64,000 nucleotides of DNA from Thioclava pacifica DSM 10166 (GTDB lineage: Bacteria; Pseudomonadota; Alphaproteobacteria; Rhodobacterales; Rhodobacteraceae), in assembly GCF_000714535.1 (NCBI RefSeq), contig NZ_AUND01000040.1, forward strand, positions 62,001 to 126,000. The letters run 5' to 3'. Below the pieces are notes generated by a model that searched no databases, was not told where the DNA came from, and was given only the letters and a program-made list of their open reading frames with translations. The position numbers and the translations under genes were made by a program. Below, one piece after another: positions 16,369 through 25,226 of this stretch; position 1 is the stretch's first letter, and every line of letters starts with the position of its first letter.

Positions 16369-17407
16369 ACCGATCGCCGACCCGAGCCTTGCGCGCAGGC
16401 TTTTGCCGCCCGTGCTCGCCATCGCGGGCAGTTTCCTCGTGGCGAGCCTTCTAGCTCTGATCGCGGGGGGTAATCCTCTTGCGGTCTTCGGGGCCATTAT
16501 CAAGGGCGCGGTGGGCTCGAAATTCGCGCTGCTGGAGACGCTCAACCGCGCGACGCCGCTGATCTTCACCGGGCTTGCCGTGGCCGTGGCCTTCCGCGCG
16601 AAGCTCTGGAATATCGGGGCGGAGGCGCAGCTTTACGCGGGCGCGGTGGTGACGGCGGTGCTGGGAACGGGCGTACTGCAATGGCCCGCAGCCCTGCTGC
16701 TGCCCACGATCGCGATCCTGTCGATGCTGGCGGGCGCGCTGCTTTTGCTGGGGCCGGCGCTGTTGAAGACCCGGCTGGGTGTCGACGAGGTCGTGACCAC
16801 GCTGCTTCTCAACTTCATTTTCCTTCTGTTTGTCAGCTACCTGCTCGAAGGACCGCTGAAAGACCCGATGGGCATGGGCTGGCCGAAATCGCCCCGGCTG
16901 ATCGAAGAAGCGCGCCTGCCACGCATCGTCGAGGGGCTGCGGCTGCATTGGGGCTTCGTGCTGGCGCTGATCGCGGCGGTGGCGCTGTGGATCATCAACA
17001 CCCGCACCACGCTCGGCTTCGAGATGCGCGCGGTGGGCCAGAACGCCGAGGCCGCGCGCTTTGCGGGCATGCCGGTGACGGGCGTCATCCTCAAGACCGC
17101 GCTTCTGTCGGGCGGTTTGGCGGCGCTGGCCGGGTTCTCCGAGGTCTCGGGTCTGAAGGGCTCGCTCACGCTCGATATCTCGCCGGGCTATGGCTACACG
17201 GGCATCGTGGTCGCGATGCTGGCGCTGCTGCATCCTCTGGGCGTGGTCGCGGCCGCGCTCTTCGTCGCGGCGATTTTCGTGGGGGCCAATGCGATGAGCC
17301 GCGCGCTCGACGTGCCGACCTATCTTGCCGATATCATGCTCGCCTCGGCGCTGCTGATGATGGTGCTGGCGATCCTTTTGACGAAATTCCGCGTGGTGAG
17401 GGACTGA
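16358..17407 (+). CDS. ABC transporter permease (nucleoside/BMP type), first subunit
   Basis: A 349-residue inner-membrane permease of the BPD_transp_2 family with about nine hydrophobic segments. The motif TPLIFTGLAVAVAFRAKLWNIGAEAQLYAGA at about 64-94 is typical of nucleoside-type importers. The ATG at 16358 lies inside the end of the ATPase gene, and its stop shares one base with the next start, so the set is coupled. It pairs with the second permease to form the channel. Confidence 0.9.
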   Translation: MRLEPIADPSLARRLLPPVLAIAGSFLVASLLALIAGGNPLAVFGAIIKGAVGSKFALLETLNRATPLIFTGLAVAVAFRAKLWNIGAEAQLYAGAVVTAVLGTGVLQWPAALLLPTIAILSMLAGALLLLGPALLKTRLGVDEVVTTLLLNFIFLLFVSYLLEGPLKDPMGMGWPKSPRLIEEARLPRIVEGLRLHWGFVLALIAAVALWIINTRTTLGFEMRAVGQNAEAARFAGMPVTGVILKTALLSGGLAALAGFSEVSGLKGSLTLDISPGYGYTGIVVAMLALLHPLGVVAAALFVAAIFVGANAMSRALDVPTYLADIMLASALLMMVLAILLTKFRVVRD

Positions 17408-18351
17408 TGGATATTTTCGAGATCCTCACATCCGCCGCTTTCTGGGCCGCCGCGATCCGCATCGCCTCGCCTCTGATCTTCGCCACAATGGGCGAGCTGA
17501 TCTGCGAGCGCGCGGGCGTTCTGAACCTCGGGATCGAGGGGATCATGGTCGCGGGCGCCTTCGCGGGCTGGATCGCGGTCTGGGCGGGGCTGCCGCTTTG
17601 GGGAGGCGTCGCGGTGGCCTTCGTGACGGGCATGGCCTTCGGGCTCTTGCACGGGATCTTTTCCGTGCCCTTCGGCCTGTCGCAACACGTGGTCGGGATC
17701 GGGGTGACTCTGCTTGCGACCTCTCTGACCTTCTATACGTACCGCGTGGTGCTGCCCGAGGTGTCCTCGCCGCCGAAGATCACCGCATTCCAGCCGGTCG
17801 AGATCCCGCTTCTGTCGAAGATCCCGCTCATTGGCCCCGCGCTTTTCAATCAGACGCCGCTGACCTACGCGGCCTTCATCCTGGTCGGACTGGTCGCGCT
17901 GGTCCTGTATCGCACGCCGCTGGGCCTTGCGGTGCGCGCCGCCGGAGAAAGCCCCTCGGCGGTCGCAGCCCAAGGCCTGTCGGTCACCGCGATCCGCATG
18001 GGCGCGGTGATCGTCGGCTCGGGCTTCATGGCGGTGGGGGGTGCGTTCCTGACGCTCTCGGCCTTCGACAGCTTCTTCTTCGACATGGTCAACGGGCGTG
18101 GCTGGATCTGTATCGCGCTGGTGGTCTTTGGGGTGTGGAAGCCGGGCAAGGCGCTTTTGGGCGCGATCCTGTTTGCCGCCTTCGACGCCTTGCAGATCCG
18201 CCTGCAACAAACCACGATCGGCGCGGTGGTACCCTATCAGCTCTTCCTGATGCTGCCTTATATCCTGTCGATCCTCGCGCTCGTGCTGATGTCGCGCCGC
18301 GCCGAGGTGCCCGCGGCGCTGATGGTGCCGTTCAACAAGGGGGAACGTTGA
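17407..18351 (+). CDS. ABC transporter permease (nucleoside/BMP type), second subunit
   Basis: A 314-residue BPD_transp_2 permease with the matching motif MGELICERAGVLNLGIEGIMVAGAFAGW at about 27-54 and around eight hydrophobic segments. It starts at 17407 on an ATG overlapping the previous stop. The reading frame is open far upstream, but that stretch is the shadow of the first permease. Its stop overlaps the amidohydrolase ATG, linking transport directly to metabolism. Confidence 0.9.
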   Translation: MDIFEILTSAAFWAAAIRIASPLIFATMGELICERAGVLNLGIEGIMVAGAFAGWIAVWAGLPLWGGVAVAFVTGMAFGLLHGIFSVPFGLSQHVVGIGVTLLATSLTFYTYRVVLPEVSSPPKITAFQPVEIPLLSKIPLIGPALFNQTPLTYAAFILVGLVALVLYRTPLGLAVRAAGESPSAVAAQGLSVTAIRMGAVIVGSGFMAVGGAFLTLSAFDSFFFDMVNGRGWICIALVVFGVWKPGKALLGAILFAAFDALQIRLQQTTIGAVVPYQLFLMLPYILSILALVLMSRRAEVPAALMVPFNKGER

Positions 18352-19628
18352 TGTTCGATCTTCTGGTCAAGGGCGGCACGTTGCCCGATGGCACCGTGGC
18401 CGATATCGCGATCACGGGCGACCGGATCGCCGAGATCGCGCCGAAGATCGAGGCAGAGGCGCGCGAGGTGATCGACGCCACGGGCGATCTGGTCTCGCCG
18501 CCGTTTGTCGATCCGCATTTCCACCTCGACGCCACGCTCAGCTACGGGCTGCCGCGGGTGAATGCCTCCGGGACGCTGCTCGAAGGGATCTCGCTCTGGG
18601 GTGAGCTGCGCGAGATCGCGACGGTCGAGGAGATGGTCGAACGCGCGCTGCAATATTGCGATTGGGCAGCCTCGACGGGGCTCTTGGCGATCCGCAGCCA
18701 TGTCGACACCACGCCCGATCACCTCAACACCGTGACCGCGATGCTCGAAGTGCGCGAGAAGGTGAAAGATTACATCGACCTGCAACTCGTGGCCTTCCCG
18801 CAGGACGGGCTCTATCGCACGCCGACTGGACGCGAGAACCTGATCCGCGCGCTCGATATGGGCGTCGATGTGGTGGGTGGCATCCCGCATTTCGAACGTA
18901 CCATGGCGGATGGGGCCGAGAGCCTCGCCGACCTGTGCGAGATTGCGGCCGAACGCGGCCTGCGAGTCGACATCCATTGCGACGAGACCGACGACCCGAT
19001 GAGCCGCCATATCGAGACGCTGGCCTTCGAGACCCAGCGGCTGGGCTTGCAGGGAAGGGTGGCCGGCTCGCACCTGACCTCGATGCATTCGATGGACAAT
19101 TACTATGTCTCGAAACTGCTGCCGTTGATCGCAGAGGCCGGGATTTCGGCGATCCCCAATCCGCTGATCAATATCGTGCTGCAGGGGCGCCACGATACCT
19201 TCCCCAAGCGCCGGGGTCTGACGCGGGTGAAGGAGATGCAGGCGATGGGGATCCCCGTCGGTTGGGGGCAGGATTGCGTGCTCGACCCGTGGTACAGCCT
19301 TGGCACTGCGGACATGCTCGACGTGGCCTTCATGGGGATGCATGTCGCGCAGATGACCCATCCCGAGGAAATGGCGCGCTGCTTCACCATGGTCACCGAG
19401 ACCAACGCCCAGATCATCGGGCTTGAGGATTACGGGCTGAAGAAAGGTGCGAAGGCCTCGCTGGTGGTGCTGGATGCGGCGCGCCCGGTCGATGCGCTTC
19501 GGCTGCGGCCGGCGCGGCTGGCGGTGGTCTCGAAGGGCAAGGTGATCGCGCGCGCCCCGCGTGGTGATGCGGGGCTTTCGATCCCCGGTCGCCCGGAAAA
19601 TGTGCGCCGTCGCGCTCCCCGACGCTGA
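18351..19628 (+). CDS. Cytosine-deaminase-like amidohydrolase (possible creatinine or related deaminase)
   Basis: A 425-residue metal-dependent amidohydrolase. The metal pair HFH at residues 56-58 (VDPHFHLDA), HCDET around residue 208, GSHLTSMHSM near 240 and GQDCVLDPWYSLGTADML near 307 match the CodA/AtzC branch. Such enzymes deaminate cytosine, isocytosine, isopropylammelide-like triazines or creatinine. Given the creatinase next door, creatinine deamination to N-methylhydantoin is worth testing, but cytosine or another cyclic amidine is equally possible from sequence. The start at 18351 overlaps the permease stop; open sequence upstream in this frame is not coding. Confidence 0.82.
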   Translation: MFDLLVKGGTLPDGTVADIAITGDRIAEIAPKIEAEAREVIDATGDLVSPPFVDPHFHLDATLSYGLPRVNASGTLLEGISLWGELREIATVEEMVERALQYCDWAASTGLLAIRSHVDTTPDHLNTVTAMLEVREKVKDYIDLQLVAFPQDGLYRTPTGRENLIRALDMGVDVVGGIPHFERTMADGAESLADLCEIAAERGLRVDIHCDETDDPMSRHIETLAFETQRLGLQGRVAGSHLTSMHSMDNYYVSKLLPLIAEAGISAIPNPLINIVLQGRHDTFPKRRGLTRVKEMQAMGIPVGWGQDCVLDPWYSLGTADMLDVAFMGMHVAQMTHPEEMARCFTMVTETNAQIIGLEDYGLKKGAKASLVVLDAARPVDALRLRPARLAVVSKGKVIARAPRGDAGLSIPGRPENVRRRAPRR

Positions 19629-19764
19629 TCCGCGCGAGAGAGCTTGGCAGCGACGCGATTCTCGGCCAGTGTCACTTCCGAGGGCAGGCGATGGCGTCGC
19701 CAGCGCAGCTTGCGCGCCCGATGATCCGTCCTGAACGCCGGGATCTTGCTTTGCCGCTGCCGCG

Positions 19765-19786
19765 GTGAGGGGAGATCGCCCCTCAC
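19765..19786 (+). repeat. Hairpin upstream of creatinase
   Basis: An 8-bp perfect stem, GTGAGGGG at 19765-19772 with CCCCTCAC at 19779-19786 and a 6-nt loop, lies in the 190-nt gap between the amidohydrolase and creatinase. No T-run follows, so it is more likely an RNA-stability or attenuation element than a strong terminator. Confidence 0.45.
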
Positions 19787-19818
19787 GCGGCCCAGCGGCC
19801 TCGTGAAGGAGAGTGTCG

Positions 19819-21021
19819 ATGGACCGTCCCGAATTCTACCGTTTCCACCAGGGCGACCGCGTGTTGCCCTTCGCCTCCGAGGAATATGACGCGCGCCTTG
19901 CCGGCCTGCGCACCACGATGGAAGCCTCGGGCGTCGAGGCCTGCGTTTTCACCTCGATGCACAATATCGCCTATTACTCGGGCTTTCTCTATTGCAGCTT
20001 CGGGCGGCCCTACGGGCTGGTCGTGACCGCCACCGAGAGCGTCACGATTTCGGCTGGGATCGACGCGGGCCAGCCCTGGCGGCGCTGTCATGGCGACAAC
20101 ATCACCTATACCGATTGGGCACGGAACAATTACTGGCGCGCGATTGCCTCGGTGATTGGCACGGGCAAGGTTGTGGGGGTCGAATCCGATCACTTGACGC
20201 TGGCGCAGGCGGGGCTCTTGCAGGAGTTCCTCGCGCCCGCCGAGACCCGCGATATCGCGGGTGCGACGATGCGCCAGCGGATGCACAAATCCCCCGCCGA
20301 GATCGCGCTGATCCGTCATGGTGCACAGGTGGCCGATGTGGGCGGTTATGCAATTCGCGATGCAATTCGCGAAGGTGTCCGCGAGATCGATGTGGCGATG
20401 GCGGGCCGCGATGCGATGGAGCTGGAAATCGCGAAACGCTTCCCCGAGGCCGAGTATCGCGACACCTGGGTCTGGTTCCAGTCGGGCATCAACACCGACG
20501 GCGCGCATAACCCGGTGACGGGGCGGGTGCTGGAGCGCGGCGATATCCTCTCGCTCAACACCTTCCCGATGATCTCGGGTTATTACACGGCGCTGGAGCG
20601 CACGCTGTTTGTGGGCGAGGTCGATGATGCGTCCCTAAAGATCTGGGAGGCGAATGTCGCGGCGCATGAATACGGGATGAGCCTTCTGAAGCCCGGGGCG
20701 AGCTGCGCGGAAATAACCCATAAGATCAACGCCTTCTTCGCCGAACGTGATCTACTGCAATACCGGACCTTCGGCTATGGCCACAGTTTCGGGGTGCTCT
20801 CGCATTACTACGGGCGCGAGGCGGGGCTGGAGCTGCGCGAGGATATCGACACGGTGCTGGAGCCCGGCATGGTGATCTCGATGGAGCCGATGCTGACCAT
20901 CCCCGAAGGCAAGCCCGGTGCGGGCGGCTATCGCGAGCACGACATTCTCGTGATCACCGAGGACGGCAACGAGAACATCACCGGCTATCCCTACGGGCCG
21001 GGTTTCAACGTCGTCGGCTGA
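19819..21021 (+). CDS. Creatinase (creatine amidinohydrolase)
   Basis: A 400-residue enzyme of the M24 pita-bread fold that hydrolyses creatine to sarcosine and urea. It aligns nearly end to end with Pseudomonas creatinase, with shared blocks HNIAYYSGFLYCSFGRPY, WFQSGINTDGAHNPVT, PMISGYYTALERTLF and YGHSFGVLSHYYGREAGLEL. With a constant two-residue offset, the catalytic residues are His230, Glu260, Arg333 and Glu356. M24 metal ligands are absent, as expected for creatinase, so it is not an aminopeptidase. The ATG at 19819 is preferred over GTG at 19813 because AAGGAGA ends immediately before 19813. It closes the BMP-importer operon. Confidence 0.88.
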   Translation: MDRPEFYRFHQGDRVLPFASEEYDARLAGLRTTMEASGVEACVFTSMHNIAYYSGFLYCSFGRPYGLVVTATESVTISAGIDAGQPWRRCHGDNITYTDWARNNYWRAIASVIGTGKVVGVESDHLTLAQAGLLQEFLAPAETRDIAGATMRQRMHKSPAEIALIRHGAQVADVGGYAIRDAIREGVREIDVAMAGRDAMELEIAKRFPEAEYRDTWVWFQSGINTDGAHNPVTGRVLERGDILSLNTFPMISGYYTALERTLFVGEVDDASLKIWEANVAAHEYGMSLLKPGASCAEITHKINAFFAERDLLQYRTFGYGHSFGVLSHYYGREAGLELREDIDTVLEPGMVISMEPMLTIPEGKPGAGGYREHDILVITEDGNENITGYPYGPGFNVVG

Positions 21022-21027
21022 GCCGAC

Positions 21028-21056
21028 AAGGCGCGGCGCCGGTGGTGTCGCGCCTT
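21028..21056 (+). terminator. Terminator-like stem after creatinase
   Basis: AAGGCGCG at 21028-21035 pairs with CGCGCCTT at 21049-21056 across a 13-nt loop, 7 nt after the creatinase stop. There is no strong U-tract, so termination may be partial or Rho-assisted. Confidence 0.5.
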
Positions 21057-21112
21057 CAATAAGTTCAACCGAAAAAGTGAAAATCTCCAAGGTGATGATC
21101 ACGAAGCCTCCC

Positions 21113-21161
21113 GCATATGTGAACGCTTGCGAAATGCGATCACACATGCAAACCTTTGCAT
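21113..21161. promoter_or_regulatory. Nested inverted repeats upstream of the second TRAP operon (candidate operators)
   Basis: Two symmetric elements overlap. GCATATGTGA (21113-21122) is mirrored by TCACACATGC (21140-21149) with 9 of 10 matches. ATGCAAA (21146-21152) is mirrored perfectly by TTTGCAT (21155-21161) around a 2-bp centre. Sites of this size are typical for GntR- or LacI-type regulators. No regulator gene is adjacent, so the binding protein is unknown. Confidence 0.45.
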
Positions 21162-21330
21162 CACAGGGGGAGGAAAGCTGCTTTTCGTTTTTGAGGAGAA
21201 ACGGAAAGTCACCTTATCACCAAGGCTCACGGCCGCGCGATCTCTTATGACGTAAAGAATCGCGGTGATCTTTGCTCCCCTTATCGCAGGCGCCGGGCCA
21301 ACCGGTGTCGCATCCAAACGGGGAGGAACC

Positions 21331-22428
21331 ATGAAACATATTACGAATCGTAGACACGCGCTGCGCACTCTGGCCGCCGCGGGGGCTGCAACGCTCGCCG
21401 CGCCGCATATCGCAGGGGCGCAGGCCAATGGCACGACCTGGAAGGTCCAGACCTCGTGGCCTGGCGGTGTCGGGCTTCAGATCTTCAAGGACTGGTGTGC
21501 CTCGATCGCGGAGAAAACGGGTGGTGAGCTGGCATTCCAGCCTTTCGGCGCCAATGACGTCGTTGGGGATTTCCAGCTTTACGACGCGGTGAAGAACGGC
21601 GTGCTTGACGCGGTGAACCCGTTCACCATCTACGCGCAGGGCATCATTCCCGCCGCGACCTTCCTGACCTCGATCCCGCTGGGTCTGCGTCAGCCGTCGG
21701 AATTCGACACGTTCTACTACGGCCTTGGCGGGCTCGATATCGCACGCGAGCTCTATGCCAAGCAGGGCATGTATTTCGTCGGTCCGATCCACCACGACGC
21801 CAATATCATCCACTCGAAGGTTCCGATCCGCTCGATCGACGACTTCCGCGGCCGCAAGATGCGCCTTCCGGGCGGCATGGTGGCCGAAGTGTTCAGCGAA
21901 ATCGGCGCCGAAACCACCGTTCTTCCGGGCTCGGAGATCTTCCCGGCGCTCGAAAAGGGCACGATCGATGTGGCCGATTACGTGGGTCCGGCGGTGAACT
22001 ACGCGCTCGGGTTCAGCCAGGTGACCAACTACATCGTCATGGGCCCGCCCGGCTTCATGTCGCTCTATCAGCCGGTCGACATCATGGATCTGACGGTGGG
22101 CATGGATGCGTGGAACGCGCTCAGCCCGCAGATGCAGCAGTTCGTCGAGATGGAAACGCATGTCTATTCGGACATGCATTACGCCGCGATTCAGGAAGCC
22201 GACCAGGAAGCCTGGAAGAAGTTCGAGGCCGACGGTACCGAGGTCACGCGCCTGAGCCAGGACGATGTGGAACTGATGACCGAAGTCGCCGCGCCGATCT
22301 GGTTCAAATACGCGAACCGCGATCCCGACAGCGCGCGCGTCTTCAAGATCCAGCTCGATTACATGATGTCCGGCTCGCTGGGCTACGTGACGCCCGAACT
22401 GGTCGACGGGCTCGAGCTGAAACTCTGA
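21331..22428 (+). CDS. TRAP transporter substrate-binding protein (DctP family, keto-acid/lactate-type subgroup)
   Basis: A 365-residue receptor with a leader MKHITNRRHALRTLAAAGAATLAA that has a twin-arginine-like start (NRRHAL), cleaved near AGAQA. The mature part begins WKVQTSWPGG and contains KMRLPGGMVAEVFSEIGAETTVLPGSEIFPALEKG, the pattern of the longer receptors that bind alpha-keto acids, lactate or similar carboxylates. The ATG at 21331 follows GGGGAGGAA. A hairpin after the stop separates it from the DctQ fusion gene. The ligand is unknown; the creatinase operon upstream is the nearest functional hint, and a weak one. Confidence 0.88.
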   Translation: MKHITNRRHALRTLAAAGAATLAAPHIAGAQANGTTWKVQTSWPGGVGLQIFKDWCASIAEKTGGELAFQPFGANDVVGDFQLYDAVKNGVLDAVNPFTIYAQGIIPAATFLTSIPLGLRQPSEFDTFYYGLGGLDIARELYAKQGMYFVGPIHHDANIIHSKVPIRSIDDFRGRKMRLPGGMVAEVFSEIGAETTVLPGSEIFPALEKGTIDVADYVGPAVNYALGFSQVTNYIVMGPPGFMSLYQPVDIMDLTVGMDAWNALSPQMQQFVEMETHVYSDMHYAAIQEADQEAWKKFEADGTEVTRLSQDDVELMTEVAAPIWFKYANRDPDSARVFKIQLDYMMSGSLGYVTPELVDGLELKL

Positions 22429-22451
22429 GCGGATCTCCATGATCTGAGGAC

Positions 22452-22475
22452 GGGCCCGCCCTTTGGCGCGGGCCC
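22452..22475 (+). terminator. Intercistronic hairpin after the TRAP receptor gene
   Basis: GGGCCCGC at 22452-22459 pairs with GCGGGCCC at 22468-22475 across an 8-nt loop, in the 92-nt gap before the small permease. It resembles the hairpin at 523-542 in position and probably tunes the receptor:permease ratio. Confidence 0.55.
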
Positions 22476-22520
22476 GGTTCAACTTATAGCCGGGCGCGAC
22501 CCGGCAACAGGGGGTGGGCA

Positions 22521-23843
22521 ATGCCCAATATTGACTTCACTCTACCGCATTGGGCCTATTGGGCGGGTTTGATCCTGTTCCCGCTCATTGCGGCGGCGCT
22601 GGCCAATCGGCCGCGCAAGACCGAGCGGCGATATTCGCTGACGCTTGGCTATTTCATTCTGGTGACCGGCGGGATGCTGGGTCTGCATCGCTTCTACGTG
22701 AAGAGCCTTCTGGGCTTTCTCTTCATCCCGGTCTTCATCGTCATCCTCTATGCGAACTCGCAGGGCCACGAGGCACGCGGGGTTCTCTCGGACATGAACA
22801 ACGTCGTGCGCGTGGCCGAACGGTCGCTGAGCCGCGAGACTGAACGGTTTGAAAGCGCACAGGCGGATCTGCCGCAATTGCGCGCCGAGCTGGCCGCCGC
22901 CGAAGAGGGCAGTTTCGCCCAGAAGCGCGCACAGCGAAACGTCGAGCGGGCCGAAAAGCGGATCGCCGAGGGCGAGGCGCTGATCGCGAAAGCAAAGGCC
23001 GATCTCGCCGAGGCGCAGCCCCGGATGGAGACCGCGTCTGCCATGCTCGTGAAATGGCGCAGCATCTCGAAATATGCCTTCTGGGTGCTGTTGGCGGGGA
23101 TCGTGATCGACGCGCTCCTGATGCCGATGCTGGTGCGCCGCGCCAACGCCACGCTGCCTGATCACGAAGAGGAAAGCGAAGTCGAACGCCGTCTGGAGGA
23201 ACTCGAAGAGGCTGAGGGCAAGGACGACGCCCGCCATGTCTCGCAAGGCTGGACCGGCTGGATCGACCGTCTCTCGCTCAAGGCGGGCGAGTTTGTCAGC
23301 TACTGGGCGATCATCGCCGTCTTCGTCTATTATTTCGAGGTCATCAGCCGCTACGTCTTCAACAGCCCGACAAGCTGGGCGCATGAGGCGATGTATCTGA
23401 TGTTCGGGATGCAATACCTGATCTCGGGTGCCTATGCGATGCTGACCGAGAGCCATGTGCGCGTCGACATCTTCTACGCGCCGCTGTCGAAGCCCCGCAA
23501 GGCGTGGGTCGACCTGCTGACATCGGTCTTCTTCTTCATCTTCGCGGGCACGCTTCTGGCCACGTCGTGGATCTTCGCGATGGACGCGATCGCCGTGCCC
23601 ACGGGCAACGGGCTCATTTCGCAATGGGCGCGTGGCGATATTCCCACGGGCGAGATGCTGGCGAACTGGAACCTCGCGCAGTGGACGGATCCGAATATCC
23701 GCTGGGGCGAGATCAGCTTCAACGAATGGGAGGTGCCTCTGTGGCCGATGAAATGGGTCATGGTGATCGGCGCTCTGCTGCTTGTTCTGCAGGGCATTTC
23801 GAAATTCGCACAAGATCTGCGGATCGTGATGAGCAGGGGCTGA
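22521..23843 (+). CDS. TRAP small permease fused to an N-terminal TM2-like/coiled-coil region
   Basis: A 440-residue protein, more than twice the usual DctQ length of about 160-200. Residues 13-30 are a first membrane segment. Residues 39-78 look like a TM2 domain, with GMLGLHRFYVKS between two helices. Residues 95-175 are a charged, alanine/glutamate-rich coiled coil, followed by a helix at 185-205 and an acidic linker (DHEEESEVERRLEELEE). The DctQ domain fills about 248-440, beginning LKAGEFVSYWAIIAVFVYYFEVISRYVFNSP. The DctQ part should pair with the large permease 3 nt downstream. The function of the N-terminal region is unknown. Confidence 0.85.
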   Translation: MPNIDFTLPHWAYWAGLILFPLIAAALANRPRKTERRYSLTLGYFILVTGGMLGLHRFYVKSLLGFLFIPVFIVILYANSQGHEARGVLSDMNNVVRVAERSLSRETERFESAQADLPQLRAELAAAEEGSFAQKRAQRNVERAEKRIAEGEALIAKAKADLAEAQPRMETASAMLVKWRSISKYAFWVLLAGIVIDALLMPMLVRRANATLPDHEEESEVERRLEELEEAEGKDDARHVSQGWTGWIDRLSLKAGEFVSYWAIIAVFVYYFEVISRYVFNSPTSWAHEAMYLMFGMQYLISGAYAMLTESHVRVDIFYAPLSKPRKAWVDLLTSVFFFIFAGTLLATSWIFAMDAIAVPTGNGLISQWARGDIPTGEMLANWNLAQWTDPNIRWGEISFNEWEVPLWPMKWVMVIGALLLVLQGISKFAQDLRIVMSRG

Positions 23844-23846
23844 TCA

Positions 23847-25202
23847 ATGGGACTTGAGATTGGAATCGAGTGGCTGACACTCATCATGTTCGGCTCGCTG
23901 GTCGTCCTGCTCATGGCAGGACTACCGCTGGCCTTCGTCACGGGCGGTCTGGCCTGTGTCTTCCTGTTCATCCTGGGCGACGAACGCGCGCTCAATATCG
24001 TGCCAAGCCGGATCTTCCCGCTGATGACGAATTATCAGCTCTCGGCGATCCCCTTGTTCATCTTCATGGCGTCAATGCTGGAGAGGGCAGGGATCATCAA
24101 CGAGATGTTCGACGTCATCTACAAGGTGCTGGGCGGGGTGCGCGGCGGTCTGGCGGCCGCCACGATCATCGCCTCGACCGTGCTCGCCGCGATGGTGGGC
24201 GTGATCGGGGCCGCGGTGGTGACGATGGGCATCATCGCGCTGCCGGCAATGCTCAAGCGCGGGTATGACCCGAAGATCGCGATGGGTTCGATCATGGCGG
24301 GCGGTACGCTCGGCATCCTGATCCCGCCGTCGATCCTCGCGATCATCTACGCGGTCGTGGCGGAGCAATCGGTGGGCGAGCTGTTCATCGGCGCGGTCAT
24401 CCCGGGCCTGCTGCTGTCGGGCATGTATGTGGCCTATGTGCTGATCCGCTGTGCGATCAACCCCGAGATGGGGCCGCCGATCCCGATGGAGGAACGCATC
24501 TCGGGCCGCGAGAAGATGCGCCTGATGGGCAATATGTCCGCGCCGATCTCGCTGATCGTGATCGTGCTGGGCGTGATCTTCACCGGTGTCGCGACCCCGG
24601 TGGAGGCTGCCGGTATCGGCACTTTCGGCGCGATCATCGTGGCGGCGATCCACCGCAAGCTCGACTGGCAGACGATCCGCGAGGCGGCGATCACCACGCT
24701 CAAGGCCTCGGCCATGGTGATCTGGATCATGTTCGGCGCGACGATCTTCGTCGGGCTCTATGTGCTCGAGGGCGGTCAGCAATTCGTGCAGAACGCGCTG
24801 CAGGCGACCGGGCTCGGCCCCTGGGGCATCCTCATCATCATGCAGATCGTGCTGATCATCCTCGGGATGTTCCTCGACTGGGTGGGGATCCTGCTGCTGT
24901 GCGTGCCGATCTTCGTGCCGATCGTGAAGGCGCTCGGGGCCGAGGCGTTCGGGCTGAGCGATCCGGATGATCTGGTGCTGTGGTTCGGGGTCCTCTACCT
25001 CGTGAACATGCAGATGAGCTTCCTCTCGCCGCCCTTCGGCTATGCGCTGTTCTACCTGCGTGGTGTGGCTCCGCCGGAGATCCCGATGAGCGATATCTTC
25101 CGCTCGGCACTGCCGTTCCTGGCGTTGCAGGTGGTGGGGCTGCTGCTGTGCATGTTCTTCCCCGAGATCATCATCTGGCTACCAAAGCTGGTCTATGGTT
25201 GA
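23847..25202 (+). CDS. TRAP transporter large permease (DctM family)
   Basis: A 451-residue membrane protein with about twelve hydrophobic segments and DctM signatures such as LSAIPLFIFMASMLERAGI, GVIGAAVVTMGIIALPAML, AGGTLGILIPPSILAIIYAVVAEQS and FLSPPFGYALFYLRGVAP. The last resembles the large permeases that pair with keto-acid/lactate-type receptors. It starts 3 nt after the fused DctQ gene and ends the operon, before a strong terminator. Confidence 0.93.
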   Translation: MGLEIGIEWLTLIMFGSLVVLLMAGLPLAFVTGGLACVFLFILGDERALNIVPSRIFPLMTNYQLSAIPLFIFMASMLERAGIINEMFDVIYKVLGGVRGGLAAATIIASTVLAAMVGVIGAAVVTMGIIALPAMLKRGYDPKIAMGSIMAGGTLGILIPPSILAIIYAVVAEQSVGELFIGAVIPGLLLSGMYVAYVLIRCAINPEMGPPIPMEERISGREKMRLMGNMSAPISLIVIVLGVIFTGVATPVEAAGIGTFGAIIVAAIHRKLDWQTIREAAITTLKASAMVIWIMFGATIFVGLYVLEGGQQFVQNALQATGLGPWGILIIMQIVLIILGMFLDWVGILLLCVPIFVPIVKALGAEAFGLSDPDDLVLWFGVLYLVNMQMSFLSPPFGYALFYLRGVAPPEIPMSDIFRSALPFLALQVVGLLLCMFFPEIIIWLPKLVYG

Positions 25203-25226
25203 TCGGTCGAAACGGACTGATCCTTG

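Larger units (their letters stand above)
21022..21330. other. Intergenic region between creatinase and the second TRAP operon
   Basis: No open frame here is convincing. The region holds a terminator-like stem just after creatinase and two nested inverted repeats further on, described separately. The sequence is more AT-rich than its surroundings between about 21055 and 21260. I could not settle on a -35/-10 pair. Confidence 0.6.

Noticed and set aside
16681-18351. Long reading of the second BMP permease from an upstream start
   Set aside because: The extra N-terminal stretch is the frame shadow of the first permease; the family N-terminus begins at 17407 with a one-base overlap.
19430-19786. 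Minus-strand 118-codon frame in the gap before creatinase
   Set aside because: Arg/Ser-rich translation without recognisable domain, partly antisense to the amidohydrolase end, and no ribosome site seen.
19819-21021. Xaa-Pro aminopeptidase (M24 peptidase)
   Set aside because: The creatinase-specific blocks and His230/Glu260/Arg333/Glu356 are present, and the M24 metal ligands are not.
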